Shown here: positions 53,790 to 62,860 of the stretch, piece after piece
Position numbering within the stretch: the stretch's first letter is position 1
Layout: each line of letters begins with the position of its first letter
Source of the DNA: Methylobacterium sp. J-048
GTDB taxonomy: Bacteria; Pseudomonadota; Alphaproteobacteria; Rhizobiales; Beijerinckiaceae
Assembly (NCBI RefSeq): GCF_022829515.1
Contig: NZ_JAKSYL010000287.1
Location: 186,001 to 250,000 of the forward strand
Length of the DNA: 64,000 nt
Reading direction: 5' to 3'
Position numbers and translations under genes: made by a program
Notes under the pieces: generated by a model
The model's input: the letters and a program-made list of their open reading frames with translations, nothing else
What the model was told of the DNA's origin: nothing
The model's database searches: none

Positions 53790-53993
53790 ATGCCCAAGCT
53801 GAAGACCAAATCAGGCGCCAAGAAGCGATTCAAGATCACCGGCACCGGCAAGGTGATGTACGCCCAGGCCGGCAAGCGCCACGGGATGATCAAGCGGACG
53901 ACCAAGCAGATCCGCAACCTGCGCGGCACCACGACCCTGTTCGAGGGCGATGCCGCCAACGTGAAGAAGTACTTCCTGCCGAACGCGCGGTAA
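53790..53993 (+). CDS. rpmI: 50S ribosomal protein L35
   Basis: The product is 67 residues: [20 protein letters not shown], then the [18 protein letters not shown] pattern typical of L35. It is a small basic 50S protein. It is followed by rplT 50 nt downstream, the conserved pair. infC, usually the first gene of this operon, lies 7 kb away on the other strand. Confidence 0.97.
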
Positions 53994-54043
53994 GTCTTCG
54001 ACACCCGTTGCCACTGTCTTTCGTCGAAACCAGGAGATAACCG

Positions 54044-54421
54044 ATGGCCCGCGTCAAACGCGGCGTGACCAGTCACGCGAAGCACAAAAAAGTTCTGAAG
54101 GCCGCCAAGGGCTATTACGGCCGGCGCAAGAATACCATCCGCATCGCCAAGCAGGCGGTCGAGAAGGGCATGCAGTATGCCTATCGCGACCGCAAGAATA
54201 AGAAGCGCACGTTCCGCGCCCTGTGGATCCAGCGCCTCAACGCGGCGGTGCGCGAGCACGGCCTGACCTATTCGCGCTTCATCAACGGTCTCGCGAAGTC
54301 CGGCATCGTCGTCGACCGCAAGGCGCTGTCGGAACTGGCGATCCACGAGCCGGCGAGCTTTGCCGCCGTGGTCGAGAAGGCCAAAGCCGCCCTGCCGGCT
54401 TCGACGGCCAAGGCAGCCTGA
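54044..54421 (+). CDS. rplT: 50S ribosomal protein L20
   Basis: The product is 125 residues. MARVKRGVTSHAKHKKVLKAAKGYYGRRKNTIRIAKQAVEK and RFINGLAKSGIVVDRKALSELAI match L20. It is needed for early 50S assembly and in some bacteria represses its own operon by binding the leader. GGAG lies 7 nt before the start. Confidence 0.97.
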   Translation: MARVKRGVTSHAKHKKVLKAAKGYYGRRKNTIRIAKQAVEKGMQYAYRDRKNKKRTFRALWIQRLNAAVREHGLTYSRFINGLAKSGIVVDRKALSELAIHEPASFAAVVEKAKAALPASTAKAA

Positions 54422-54447
54422 GGCTCAATCTCCCGCGCAGGCGGACG

Positions 54448-54481
54448 GAAGGCGCGGCTCTCCTTTGGGAGCTGCGCCTTC
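54448..54481 (+). terminator. Hairpin between rplT and pheS
   Basis: GAAGGCGCGGCTC pairs with GAGCTGCGCCTTC (12 of 13 plus one G-T pair) around an 8-nt loop, 26 nt after the rplT stop, followed by a T-containing CGTCGTTTCC. It may be a partial terminator or attenuator upstream of pheS. No Phe-rich leader peptide was seen. Confidence 0.5.
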
Positions 54482-54607
54482 GTCGTTTCCGAGCTGCCGC
54501 GGAGCGGACCTGTCTCCGTTTGCGCGGATGCCCTGACTTGCGCGAATGCAAACGGCGCGCAAAAGCATGCGGCGATCGCGGACCGCCAACCCAGTTCGAA
54601 AAAAACG

Positions 54608-55690
54608 ATGACCGATCTCGATACCCTCGAACGCGATCTCCTGGCCCAGGTGACGGCTGCGTCCGACGAGGCCACCCTCGACGCGGTGCGCGTGGCCGCG
54701 CTGGGCAAGAAGGGCAGCGTCTCGGACCTGCTCAAGACGCTGGGCTCCATGACGCCGGACGAGCGCAAGGAGCGGGGGCCACTGATCAACGGTCTGCGCG
54801 ACCGGGTCCAGGGCGCCGTGACGGCGCGCAAGACCGCCCTGGCCGAGGCCGCTCTGGAGGCCCGTCTCGCCTCCGAGCGGGTGGACGTCACGCTGCCCCT
54901 GCGCGAGGCGCCGGAGGTGCGCGGCCGGATCCACCCGATCACCCAGGTGATCGACGAGATCACCGCGATCTTCGCCGATATGGGCTTCGCCGTCGCCGAG
55001 GGCCCGGATATCGAGACCGACGAGCTGAACTTCACCGCGCTCAACTTCCCGCCGGGCCACCCGGCCCGGGAGATGCACGACACGTTCTTCCTGGCGCCGG
55101 ACCATACCGGGAAGCGCAAGGTGCTGCGCACCCACACGTCCCCGGTCCAGATCCGCACGATGCGATCGCAGACGCCGCCGATCCGGGTGATCATCCCGGG
55201 CCGGACCTACCGGCACGATTCCGACCAGACCCACACGCCGATGTTCCATCAGGTCGAGGGGCTGGTGATCGACACGGCCGCCAACATCGCCAACCTGAAA
55301 TGGGTGCTGGAGGAGTTCTGCAAGGCGTTCTTCGAGGTCGACGGCGTGACGATGCGCTTCCGCCCGTCGTTCTTCCCGTTCACCGAGCCGTCGGCCGAGG
55401 TCGACATCCAGTGCTCGCGCAAGGGCGGCGAGATCCGCTTCGGCGAGGGCACCGACTGGCTCGAGATCCTGGGCTGCGGGATGGTGCACCCGAACGTGCT
55501 GCGCAATTGCGGCCTCGATCCGGACGCGGTGCAGGGCTTCGCCTTCGGGGTCGGCCTCGACCGCATCGCCATGCTGAAATACGGCATGCCGGATTTGCGC
55601 CCGTTCTTCGAGGCGGATGTCCGTTGGCTCGACCATTACGGCTTCCGGCCGCTCGACGTGCCGAGCCTGATCGGCGGTTTGACGGGGTAA
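54608..55690 (+). CDS. pheS: Phenylalanine-tRNA ligase alpha subunit
   Basis: The product is 360 residues. An N-terminal helical tRNA-contact arm (about 1-90) is followed by the class II core: GFAVAEGPDIETDELNFTALNFPPGHPAREMHDTFF, RTHTSPVQIRTM, the PGRTYRHDSDQTHTPMFHQVEGL motif 2, and RPSFFPFTEPSAEVDIQC. Motif 3 is GFAFGVGLDRIAMLKYG. It forms the alpha2-beta2 enzyme with PheT. pheT normally follows directly; here two small genes intervene. Confidence 0.97.
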   Translation: MTDLDTLERDLLAQVTAASDEATLDAVRVAALGKKGSVSDLLKTLGSMTPDERKERGPLINGLRDRVQGAVTARKTALAEAALEARLASERVDVTLPLREAPEVRGRIHPITQVIDEITAIFADMGFAVAEGPDIETDELNFTALNFPPGHPAREMHDTFFLAPDHTGKRKVLRTHTSPVQIRTMRSQTPPIRVIIPGRTYRHDSDQTHTPMFHQVEGLVIDTAANIANLKWVLEEFCKAFFEVDGVTMRFRPSFFPFTEPSAEVDIQCSRKGGEIRFGEGTDWLEILGCGMVHPNVLRNCGLDPDAVQGFAFGVGLDRIAMLKYGMPDLRPFFEADVRWLDHYGFRPLDVPSLIGGLTG

Positions 55691-55726
55691 GGCGCGAGGC
55701 GATCTCTCCGGCTCAGGAGACCTACA

Positions 55727-56026
55727 ATGCTGAAAAGTACCGAAGTCCGCGCCGTAGCGAGCGAGATTTTCGCGCGCGCGCTCGGGCCCGATCGTCTTGA
55801 TCACCTCGACGTCGACATAGGGTCCGACCATTACGGTGATCCGTCGTTCTTCGTGGCTTTGTACTTTCGGCCGGGGGTCGACCCCCGCGATGTCGCAGAC
55901 GTCTCGAAAGCACACGCGGATCTCAGGCGGCGCCTCCTCGACCTCGACGAGGAGCGCTTTCCCTACCTACGCAAACATTTTGCGGGCGATGAGATTCTCG
56001 GGGACGACGAACCGGTATCGTCCTGA
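55727..56026 (+). CDS. Hypothetical small protein, partner of HEPN-like gene
   Basis: The product is 99 residues, after CAGGAG with good spacing. It is acidic with one beta-rich segment (LDHLDVDIGSDHYGDPSFFVALYFRPG) and a helical C-terminal half rich in Asp/Arg (DVSKAHADLRRRLLDLDEERFPYLRK). No family was recognised. Its stop shares a base with the next start (TGATG), so the two form a cassette. By analogy with HEPN-partner pairs it may be an antitoxin; a minimal nucleotidyltransferase signature is not clear. Confidence 0.6.
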   Translation: MLKSTEVRAVASEIFARALGPDRLDHLDVDIGSDHYGDPSFFVALYFRPGVDPRDVADVSKAHADLRRRLLDLDEERFPYLRKHFAGDEILGDDEPVSS

Positions 56027-56505
56027 TGGCACCTTCGAAAAACACCCTGGTGGCAGATCTGCTCGAAGTCGCCGACATCCTGACTGCCCAAAAGGGTAGG
56101 CAGAACCTGCGGAAGGCAGCGATGCGTCGGGCCGTGAGCAGCGCCTACTACGCGGTATTTCACGAGCTTTGCTATCTCTGCGCGGATCAGTTGGGCATGT
56201 GGTCGAAGGCAAACGATCTGCTCGAACCCGTCTATCGCCTGCTCGACCATGGGATTGCCCGAAGCCGCCTCGTCAGCAAGGATGCGGCAGCGATCTGTCC
56301 GGAAGTTCTGCAGATCGGCACACTCTTCAAGGATCTTCAGGAAGCGCGACACGGCGCCGACTACAAAACTTCCGCCATGCCGGTAAGTCAGGACTGGGCT
56401 CTCAGCCAGATCGCCGATGCACGGCGAATTGTTGAGCTGATTGAAGGTCTCTCGCCAGACGACCGACTGAAATTAGCGATTCTTCTGATCACGAAGACGC
56501 GTTAA
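56026..56505 (+). CDS. HEPN-like domain protein
   Basis: The product is 159 residues, mostly helical. Two HEPN features are visible: the N-terminal helix RRAVSSAYYAVFHELCYL and the later EARHGADYKTS, like the R...ADY segment of HEPN proteins, with ALSQIADARRIVELIEGL at the end. HEPN domains are often RNases or toxins, but the classical Rx4-6H catalytic motif is not evident here. It sits between pheS and pheT with its small partner and likely depends on that operon for expression. Confidence 0.6.
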   Translation: MAPSKNTLVADLLEVADILTAQKGRQNLRKAAMRRAVSSAYYAVFHELCYLCADQLGMWSKANDLLEPVYRLLDHGIARSRLVSKDAAAICPEVLQIGTLFKDLQEARHGADYKTSAMPVSQDWALSQIADARRIVELIEGLSPDDRLKLAILLITKTR

Positions 56506-56527
56506 CGCATCTGCACACACGGTTCCC

Positions 56528-58948
56528 ATGAAATTCACCCTCTCCTGGCTCAAGGATCACCTCGACACCGAGGCGTCCCTCGACACCATCGCCGAGACGC
56601 TGACGCGGATCGGCCTTGAGGTCGAAGGCGTCGAGGACAAGGCGGCCGCCCTCAAGCCTTACGTCGTCGCCCGGATCCTGACGGCCGAGCAGCACCCCAA
56701 CGCCGACCGGCTCCGGGTCTGCACCGTCGAGACCGGCGCCGGCGAGCCGGTGCAGGTGGTCTGCGGCGCGCCGAACGCGCGGGCCGGCCTGGTCACGGTG
56801 TTCGCGCCCCCCGGCACCTACGTGCCCGGCAAGGCGATCACGCTCTCGGTCGGCACGATCCGCGGCGTCGAGAGCCGCGGCATGCTGTGCTCGGGCGCGG
56901 AACTCGGGCTCGGCGAGGACCATGACGGGATCCTCGAACTTCCGCCCGAGGCGCCGGTCGGCCAGGGCTACGCGCTCTATGCCGGGCTCGACGATCCGGT
57001 CATCGAGATCAACCTGACGCCGAACCGGCCGGACTGCACCTCGGTGCACGGCATCGCCCGCGACCTTGCGGCGACCGGGATCGGCACGCTCAAGCACGAG
57101 GCGCTGCCGGGGGTGCGCGGCGAAGGCCCCTGCCCCGTCGAGATCGAGCTGTCCTTCGCGCCGGAAGACCGGCCGCTCTGCCCGCTCTTCGGCCTCCGGC
57201 TGGTGCGCGGCGTGAAGAACGGCCCGTCGCCCGCCTGGATGCAGGCGCGGCTGCGGGCGATCGGCCTGCGCCCGATCAACGCGCTGGTGGACATCACCAA
57301 CTACGTCACGTTCGACCGCGGCCGGCCGCTGCACGTCTTCGACGCGGCCAAGGTCTCGGGCAACCTGACGGTTCGACGGGCGCAGGAGGGCGAGAGCCTG
57401 CTGGCGCTGGACGGGCGCACGTACACGCTGACCGACGACACCGTCGTGATCGCCGATCAGGCCGGCGTCGAATCGATCGCCGGCATCATGGGCGGCCAGG
57501 CCTCCGGCTGCGACGAGACCACCACGGACGTGCTGATCGAATCGGCCCTGTGGGATCCGGCCAACATCGCCCAGTCCGGGCGGCGTCTCGGCATCATCAC
57601 CGATGCCCGCTACCGGTTCGAGCGCGGCGTCGATCCGGCCTTCACGCTGCCGGGGCTCGATCTGGCAACCCGCCTCGTGACCGAGCTGTGCGGCGGTACG
57701 CCGACGCAGGCGACGATCGCCGGCGAGCCGCTAGAATCCGAGCGGATCATCGACTTCCCGTGGACCGAGGTGCGCCGGCTCGCCGGCATCGAGCTGCCGC
57801 GGATCGAGATCAAGCTGATCCTGGAGACGCTGGGCTTCCACATCTCGGGTACCGGCGACCGGGTGAAGGTGCTGACGCCGTCCTGGCGGCCGGATGTCGA
57901 GGGTAAGGCCGATCTCGTCGAGGAGGTCATCCGCATCGCCGGCCTCGACCGGGTCGAGCCGAAGCCGCTGCCGCGGCTCGCCGGGATCGGCCGGCCGCTG
58001 CTCACCGTGATGCAGAAGCGCACCCGCATCGCCAAGCGCGCCCTGGCGAGCCGCGGCCTGATGGAGGCGGTGACGTGGTCGTTCGTCCCGCACGCGGATG
58101 CCGAGCTGTTCGGCGGCGGCGGTGCCGATCTGGTGCTGGCCAACCCGATCGCCTCGGAACTTTCGGACATGCGCCCGAGCCTCGTGCCCGGGCTGCTCCG
58201 GGCGGCCCAGCGCAACGCCGACCGCGGCTATCCGGACGCGGCCCTGTTCGAGGTCGGCCAGTGCTTCGCCACGGACCAGCCCGAAGGCCAGAGCATCCGC
58301 GCGGCGGCGGTGCGGCGGGGCAGCGCCACCCTGACGGGTGCCGGGCGCCACTGGGACGGATCGACCAAGAGTGTGGATGTCTTCGACGCCAAGGCCGATG
58401 CCCTGGCCCTGCTGGGCGCCCTCGGCGTGCCGACCGGCGGCCTCCAGGTGACCGCGGGCGGCCCGTCCTGGCTGCATCCGGGCCGCTCGGGAACCCTGCG
58501 CTTCGGACCGAAATCCGAGATCGGCTGGTTCGGCGAGGTCCATCCGCGGACCCTGCAGGCCCTCGACCTCAAGGGCAGCCTGGTGGCGTTCGAGATTGTG
58601 CTCGACGCGCTGCCGCTGCCCAAGCACAAGCCGACCAAGGCCAAGCCGGCGCTGGCTCTGTCGGAGTTCCAGCCCTTGTCCCGCGACTTCGCCTTCCTGG
58701 TCGGGCGCGACGTGCCGGCGGGCGACATCGTCAAGGCGGCGCAGGGGGCCGAGCGCAAGCTCGTCACCGGCGTCGAGGTATTCGATCTCTACGAGGGGAC
58801 CGGCGTGCCGGAGGGCTCGAAATCGGTCGCCGTCGCGGTCCGTCTGCAGCCGGTGGAGCGCACCCTGACCGATGCCGAGATCGAGGCGGTGAGCGCCAAG
58901 ATCGTCGCCGAGGTCTCGCGCCGCACCGGTGCGACCCTGCGGGCCTGA
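56528..58948 (+). CDS. pheT: Phenylalanine-tRNA ligase beta subunit
   Basis: The product is 806 residues. Domains in order: N-terminal MKFTLSWLKDHLDTEASL; EMAP-like tRNA-binding domain (about 40-150; HPNADRLRVCTVETG, GMLCSGAELGLG); B3/4 editing domain (about 210-385); B5 domain; catalytic-like core; and C-terminal FDX-ACB anticodon-binding domain (LSEFQPLSRDFAFLV). The beta subunit edits mischarged Tyr-tRNA. The start lies 22 nt after the HEPN-like gene, so it is transcribed through the inserted cassette. Confidence 0.97.
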   Translation: MKFTLSWLKDHLDTEASLDTIAETLTRIGLEVEGVEDKAAALKPYVVARILTAEQHPNADRLRVCTVETGAGEPVQVVCGAPNARAGLVTVFAPPGTYVPGKAITLSVGTIRGVESRGMLCSGAELGLGEDHDGILELPPEAPVGQGYALYAGLDDPVIEINLTPNRPDCTSVHGIARDLAATGIGTLKHEALPGVRGEGPCPVEIELSFAPEDRPLCPLFGLRLVRGVKNGPSPAWMQARLRAIGLRPINALVDITNYVTFDRGRPLHVFDAAKVSGNLTVRRAQEGESLLALDGRTYTLTDDTVVIADQAGVESIAGIMGGQASGCDETTTDVLIESALWDPANIAQSGRRLGIITDARYRFERGVDPAFTLPGLDLATRLVTELCGGTPTQATIAGEPLESERIIDFPWTEVRRLAGIELPRIEIKLILETLGFHISGTGDRVKVLTPSWRPDVEGKADLVEEVIRIAGLDRVEPKPLPRLAGIGRPLLTVMQKRTRIAKRALASRGLMEAVTWSFVPHADAELFGGGGADLVLANPIASELSDMRPSLVPGLLRAAQRNADRGYPDAALFEVGQCFATDQPEGQSIRAAAVRRGSATLTGAGRHWDGSTKSVDVFDAKADALALLGALGVPTGGLQVTAGGPSWLHPGRSGTLRFGPKSEIGWFGEVHPRTLQALDLKGSLVAFEIVLDALPLPKHKPTKAKPALALSEFQPLSRDFAFLVGRDVPAGDIVKAAQGAERKLVTGVEVFDLYEGTGVPEGSKSVAVAVRLQPVERTLTDAEIEAVSAKIVAEVSRRTGATLRA

Positions 58949-58958
58949 GGAGGATTGC

Positions 58959-59840
58959 ATGAGCCGAATCGCAGCCCTCATCGAAGACCTGTCCGCGTCC
59001 GAGTACCGGCCGACCATGGCCCTGCGCGAGGCGCTGGCGCATCCGGCCGAGATCGCCGAGGCGACGCTACCGCTGCTGGAGGCCGCCGCCGCGGGGGGTG
59101 AGCTCACCCCGGAGCAGGAAAACCTCCTGTTCTGGGGCCTGCACGTCATGGCGCAGGCCCGGGACACACGTGCCCTGGCGCCGCTCCTCAAGCTGCTGCG
59201 GCAGGACGAAGAGACCCTCGACGCGATCCTGGGCGACGCGGTGACGGCGACCCTGTCCAAGGTCGTGGCGAGCCTGTTCGACGGCGATCACCAGCCCCTG
59301 TTCCGGCTGATCCTCGACAGCACCGTCGATGACCTCACCCGCATGGCGCTGCTGTCGGCCTGCACCTTCCTGACCCTGGAGGGCCGGATCGACCGCGACG
59401 CGATGCACGCGCTGCTGGTCCGGTTCGACGACGCGAAGGCGGCCGTCGAGGAGGGACCGGCCTGGGTCGGCTGGGAGGAGGCGATCGCGCATCTCGGCTT
59501 CCGCGACCTCGCGCCCCGGGCCGCGGCGGCCCGAGCCGACGGGCGGATCACCGACGAGATCAGCGACGCCGGCTGGTTCAAGGAGGCCCTGCGCAAGGCC
59601 GAGACCAAGCCGGACGACCGGGACCGGCTCGGCCCCTACCAGTACGGCTATCTCGACGATCCGGTCGAAGCCCTCGACTGGACCGCGGAGGGGGCGGGCG
59701 AGCCGCAGCGCAACCCGTTCAAGGATGTCGGGCGCAACGATCCCTGCCCGTGCGGCTCGGGGAAAAAATTCAAGAAGTGCTGCCTCGGCAAGGCGGAGGC
59801 GGACGGTCCCTGGATGCCGCCGGGCGCCCTACTCGGCTGA
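58959..59840 (+). CDS. DUF1186 / SEC-C motif protein
   Basis: The product is 293 residues from ATG 58959, preceded by GAGGAGGA. The body is made of helical, HEAT-like stretches (LLFWGLHVMAQARDTRALAPLLKLL). The C-terminus has a SEC-C zinc motif, GRNDPCPCGSGKKFKKCCLG. SEC-C domains bind zinc and, in SecA, SecB or ribosomes. Function is unknown; a proteostasis role is possible. The 3' end overlaps convergent moeB by 12 nt. Confidence 0.82.
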   Translation: MSRIAALIEDLSASEYRPTMALREALAHPAEIAEATLPLLEAAAAGGELTPEQENLLFWGLHVMAQARDTRALAPLLKLLRQDEETLDAILGDAVTATLSKVVASLFDGDHQPLFRLILDSTVDDLTRMALLSACTFLTLEGRIDRDAMHALLVRFDDAKAAVEEGPAWVGWEEAIAHLGFRDLAPRAAAARADGRITDEISDAGWFKEALRKAETKPDDRDRLGPYQYGYLDDPVEALDWTAEGAGEPQRNPFKDVGRNDPCPCGSGKKFKKCCLGKAEADGPWMPPGALLG

Positions 59841-60608
59841 GGCGCCGCTCAGCGGGTTGTCCGGGTCCCAGCCGTAGCTCAGGGTCTCGAACCGCATCGC
59901 GCGGGCATCGACCATCAGCAGGCGCCCGACCAGCGGCTCGCCGAAATCCGCCACGGCGCGGATCACCTCCATGGCCATCAGCGAGCCCATGACCCCGGCC
60001 AGCGCCCCGAGCACTCCGGCCTCGGCGCAGGCGGGCACGCTGCCCGGCGGCGGCGGGTTCGGGAACAGGCAGCGATAGGTCGGGTTCGGCTTGCCGTCGG
60101 GACCGGTCTCGTGGGCCCGGATGGTGGTGAGCGTGCCGTCGAATCGGCCGAGCGCCGCCGTCACCAGCGGGCGCCTTGCGTGGAAGCAGGCATCCGAGAC
60201 AGCGTAGCGTGTGGCGAAGTTGTCCGAGCCGTCGGCGACGAGGTCGTAGCCCGCGATCAGGTCGACGGCGTTGTCCGGCGTGATGCGGAACGGGTGCGGG
60301 ACCACCGTCACGTGCGGGTTGAGCCGCGTAACCGCATCGGCCGCGCTCTCGACCTTGGGCCGGCCGAGATCCGGCGTGCCGTGGATCACCTGGCGCTGAA
60401 GGTTCGAGAGCGAAACGGTGTCGTCGTCGACGATGCCGATCGTGCCGATACCGGCCGCCGCGAGATACTGGATCAGCGGCGCGCCGAGGCCCCCTGCCCC
60501 GATGACCAGCACCCGGGCCGCCTTGAGGCGCGCCTGCCCGGGTCCGCCGACCTCGGCCAGGACGAGGTGGCGGGCGTAGCGTTCGATCTCGTCGGGAGCC
60601 ATAGCCAT
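59829..60608 (-). CDS. moeB: Molybdopterin-synthase adenylyltransferase MoeB (ThiF/HesA family)
   Basis: The product is 259 residues from ATG 60608; ATG 60602 or 60650 is also possible. The E1-like adenylation motifs are present: RVLVIGAGGLGAPLIQYLAAAGIGTIGIVDDDTVSLSNLQRQ, then DGSDNFATRYAVSDAC, YRCLFPNPPPPGSVPACAEAGVLG and ALAGVMGSLMAMEVI. The C-terminal CxxC zinc ligands of E. coli MoeB are absent. It adenylates the C-terminal Gly of a ubiquitin-like protein for sulfur transfer to molybdopterin; a ThiF-like role cannot be excluded. Confidence 0.85.
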   Translation of the reverse strand: MAMAPDEIERYARHLVLAEVGGPGQARLKAARVLVIGAGGLGAPLIQYLAAAGIGTIGIVDDDTVSLSNLQRQVIHGTPDLGRPKVESAADAVTRLNPHVTVVPHPFRITPDNAVDLIAGYDLVADGSDNFATRYAVSDACFHARRPLVTAALGRFDGTLTTIRAHETGPDGKPNPTYRCLFPNPPPPGSVPACAEAGVLGALAGVMGSLMAMEVIRAVADFGEPLVGRLLMVDARAMRFETLSYGWDPDNPLSGASAE

Positions 60609-60705
60609 AGGCAGCAGATAGTCGCCCACGGGCCGCGACGGAAGCACCACACACGCGAACGCCGCCCCGGTCAGGAGGCGGCGTGAACGGCAATTCGCGA
60701 TGGAG

Positions 60706-61248
60706 TCAGCGCGGCGCGAGAATCATGATCATCTGGCGGCCTTCGAGCATCGGCTCGCTCTCCACCTTGGCGATCTCGGCGGTCTCGGTCTTCACGCGCT
60801 CCAAGAGGCGCAGGCCGATATCCTGGTGAGCCATCTCACGACCACGGAAGCGCAGGGTCACCTTGACCTTGTCGCCCTCCTCGAAGAAGCGGTGCACCGA
60901 CTTCATCTTGGTGTCGTAGTCGTGCTTGTCGATGCCGGGGCGGAGCTTGATCTCCTTGACCTCGACGGTCTTCTGCCGCTTGCGCGCCTCGTTCTGCTTC
61001 TTCTGCTCGTTGAAGCGGAAACGCCCGTAATCGAGCAGCTTGCAGACAGGGGGCACCGAGTTCGGCGCGATCTCGACGAGATCCAGGCCGGCTTCCTCAG
61101 CGAGGGTCAGCGCGTCGAAGAAGGGAACGACGCCGCGGTTCTGCCCGGTATCGTCGATCAGCTGCACTTCCCGCACCCCGCGAATATCGCGGTTGGCGCG
61201 CGGCCCGTCCTTCTGCGGGGCCGGCATGGCTCTCATCGGTCTACGAAT
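60706..61248 (-). CDS. infC: Translation initiation factor IF-3
   Basis: The product is 180 residues if it starts at the ATT at 61248, which gives a leading IRRPMRAMPAPQKDGPRANRDI (Ile or formyl-Met). AGGAG lies about 9 nt upstream of the ATT; ATGs at 61236 and 61227 are further from it. IF-3 typically uses a rare ATT/ATC start for self-repression, so this fits. Core motifs: LDLVEIAPNSVPPVCKLLDYGRF, VEVKEIKLRPGIDKHDYDTK and a VKVTLRFRGREMAHQDIG segment. rpmI-rplT are elsewhere. Confidence 0.95.
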   Translation of the reverse strand: MRRPMRAMPAPQKDGPRANRDIRGVREVQLIDDTGQNRGVVPFFDALTLAEEAGLDLVEIAPNSVPPVCKLLDYGRFRFNEQKKQNEARKRQKTVEVKEIKLRPGIDKHDYDTKMKSVHRFFEEGDKVKVTLRFRGREMAHQDIGLRLLERVKTETAEIAKVESEPMLEGRQMIMILAPR

Positions 61249-61466
61249 GGCTTCGGTCTCCTGCTGCAACGACGAAACGGCGGATCGGACGACCCATCTC
61301 GTGGATCTCCTGACCGCCAGCCGCTCCGGTCTCTCCCGGACATACTACGTTGGGGGAAGCCCGGCCAGAGTCAACGGGGTGTCGGCGCGGGGTGCGAAAT
61401 AATCGGCACCGCGTTGAAACCCCAGCTTACCTTCTCAGCGCCAGCCGGCTGCCGATCGCACACCCA

Positions 61467-62753
61467 TTAGGCGTGCCGGCCGAGAAGCTGGGCGTAGACC
61501 GCCAGCGTGTCGCCGGTCATGCGCTCCAGAGAAAAGTTGGCCTCGACATGGGCGCGGCCGCGCCGGACCAGGGCGTCCCGGGCGCTGGCGCCGAGCGACA
61601 GGGCTTCGGTCAGGGCTGACGCGAGCGCACCCGCATCTCCGGGCGGAACACGCCAGCCGGTGCGCTGGCTGGCCGAGGCGTCCGGCGGCGCCAGAACCGT
61701 CTCCGGGACGGCGCCGAGGTCGGAGACCACAACGGGCGTCCCGAGGGCCTGGGCCTCCACGGCCGAGCGGCCGAACGCCTCGGGCTCCACGGAGGGAACG
61801 GCAACCACGGAAGCCGCCCGGAACGCCGCCGGCATGTCGGTGCAATGGCCGACGCGGCGGACGATGCCGCCGAGGCCGCGGGCGGCGATCAAGGCATCGA
61901 GTTCACGCTCGTAGGACGCACGCCCCTGCGGGTCGCCGGCGAGCACCACGGCGAGGTCCGGAACGCCCCGGTCACGCATCTGCGCGGCGGCGTCGATCAG
62001 AACGCGGTGCCCCTTCCAGGCGGTGAGCCGGGCGGCCAGCAGGATTACCCGCTCGTGCGGAGCCACGTTCCAGGCCCGGCGCAGCGTCTCGACCCGTCCC
62101 GCACCGACTGAGACCGGATTGAAGACCGCCAGATCCGTGCCGCGGTGGATCACCCGCACACGGTCGCCGGCCTGCTCTGAATGCAGCCGATGGATCAGGT
62201 CCGCGGTGTAGCGCGAGTTGGCGATCACCACGTCGCCCCGGGCCATCACCGAATTGTACAGCACCTTCACACCGGTGCGGCCGGAATAGCTGCCGTGATA
62301 GGTCGTCACGAACGGCAGGCCGAGGCGGCGGGCGGCGCCGAGCGCCACCCAGGCGGGCGCCCGCGACCGGGCGTGGACGATCTGCACGCCCTCGCGCCGG
62401 CACAGCGCCATCAACCGCGCGACGTTGAGCGCCATGCGGGCCGGGTTCTTCGACGCGGCCGGGAAGCGCAGCCATTGGCCGCCCTTGGCCTGCAGCTCGC
62501 CGATGAGACGCCCGCCCTCGGTGGCGACCAGAGCCCTGGCGCCGACCGCCGCCAGGGCGCCGGCCACGTCGACCGTGGTCCGCTCGGCACCGCCGGCATC
62601 GAGTTCCGGGATGATCTGCAGCACGCGGGCGCCCGCGAGAACATCGATGTCTGCGGGAAAGCTCGACAGGCTGCGCGTCACATCACCCATCGGCGCTCGG
62701 TCGGCGTGAAGACGTAAGCCTCCCGCCGGCATCTGCAACATGCTCGTACCCAT
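61467..62753 (-). CDS. Glycosyltransferase family 4 protein
   Basis: The product is 428 residues from ATG 62753; later ATGs (62741, 62690) are possible. It has a GT-B fold: ARVLQIIPELDAGGAERTTVDVAGALAAVGA (N-terminal), FVTTYHGSYSGRTGVKVLYN, LLAARLTAWKGHRVLIDAAA and the EPEAFGRSAVEAQALGTPVVVSDLGAVPE nucleotide-binding segment. It most likely contributes a sugar to lipopolysaccharide or exopolysaccharide. The neighbours do not identify the product. Confidence 0.88.
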   Translation of the reverse strand: MGTSMLQMPAGGLRLHADRAPMGDVTRSLSSFPADIDVLAGARVLQIIPELDAGGAERTTVDVAGALAAVGARALVATEGGRLIGELQAKGGQWLRFPAASKNPARMALNVARLMALCRREGVQIVHARSRAPAWVALGAARRLGLPFVTTYHGSYSGRTGVKVLYNSVMARGDVVIANSRYTADLIHRLHSEQAGDRVRVIHRGTDLAVFNPVSVGAGRVETLRRAWNVAPHERVILLAARLTAWKGHRVLIDAAAQMRDRGVPDLAVVLAGDPQGRASYERELDALIAARGLGGIVRRVGHCTDMPAAFRAASVVAVPSVEPEAFGRSAVEAQALGTPVVVSDLGAVPETVLAPPDASASQRTGWRVPPGDAGALASALTEALSLGASARDALVRRGRAHVEANFSLERMTGDTLAVYAQLLGRHA

Positions 62754-62860
62754 TGCCCCAGCATCGCGGTCGCGCTTTACGGTCTGGTAAACGGAGGTTG
62801 AAGCCGACCCGGTCAGGGAAGGACTTCTTCAAGCGCGATAGAGGCCTACCGGAGAGATCG

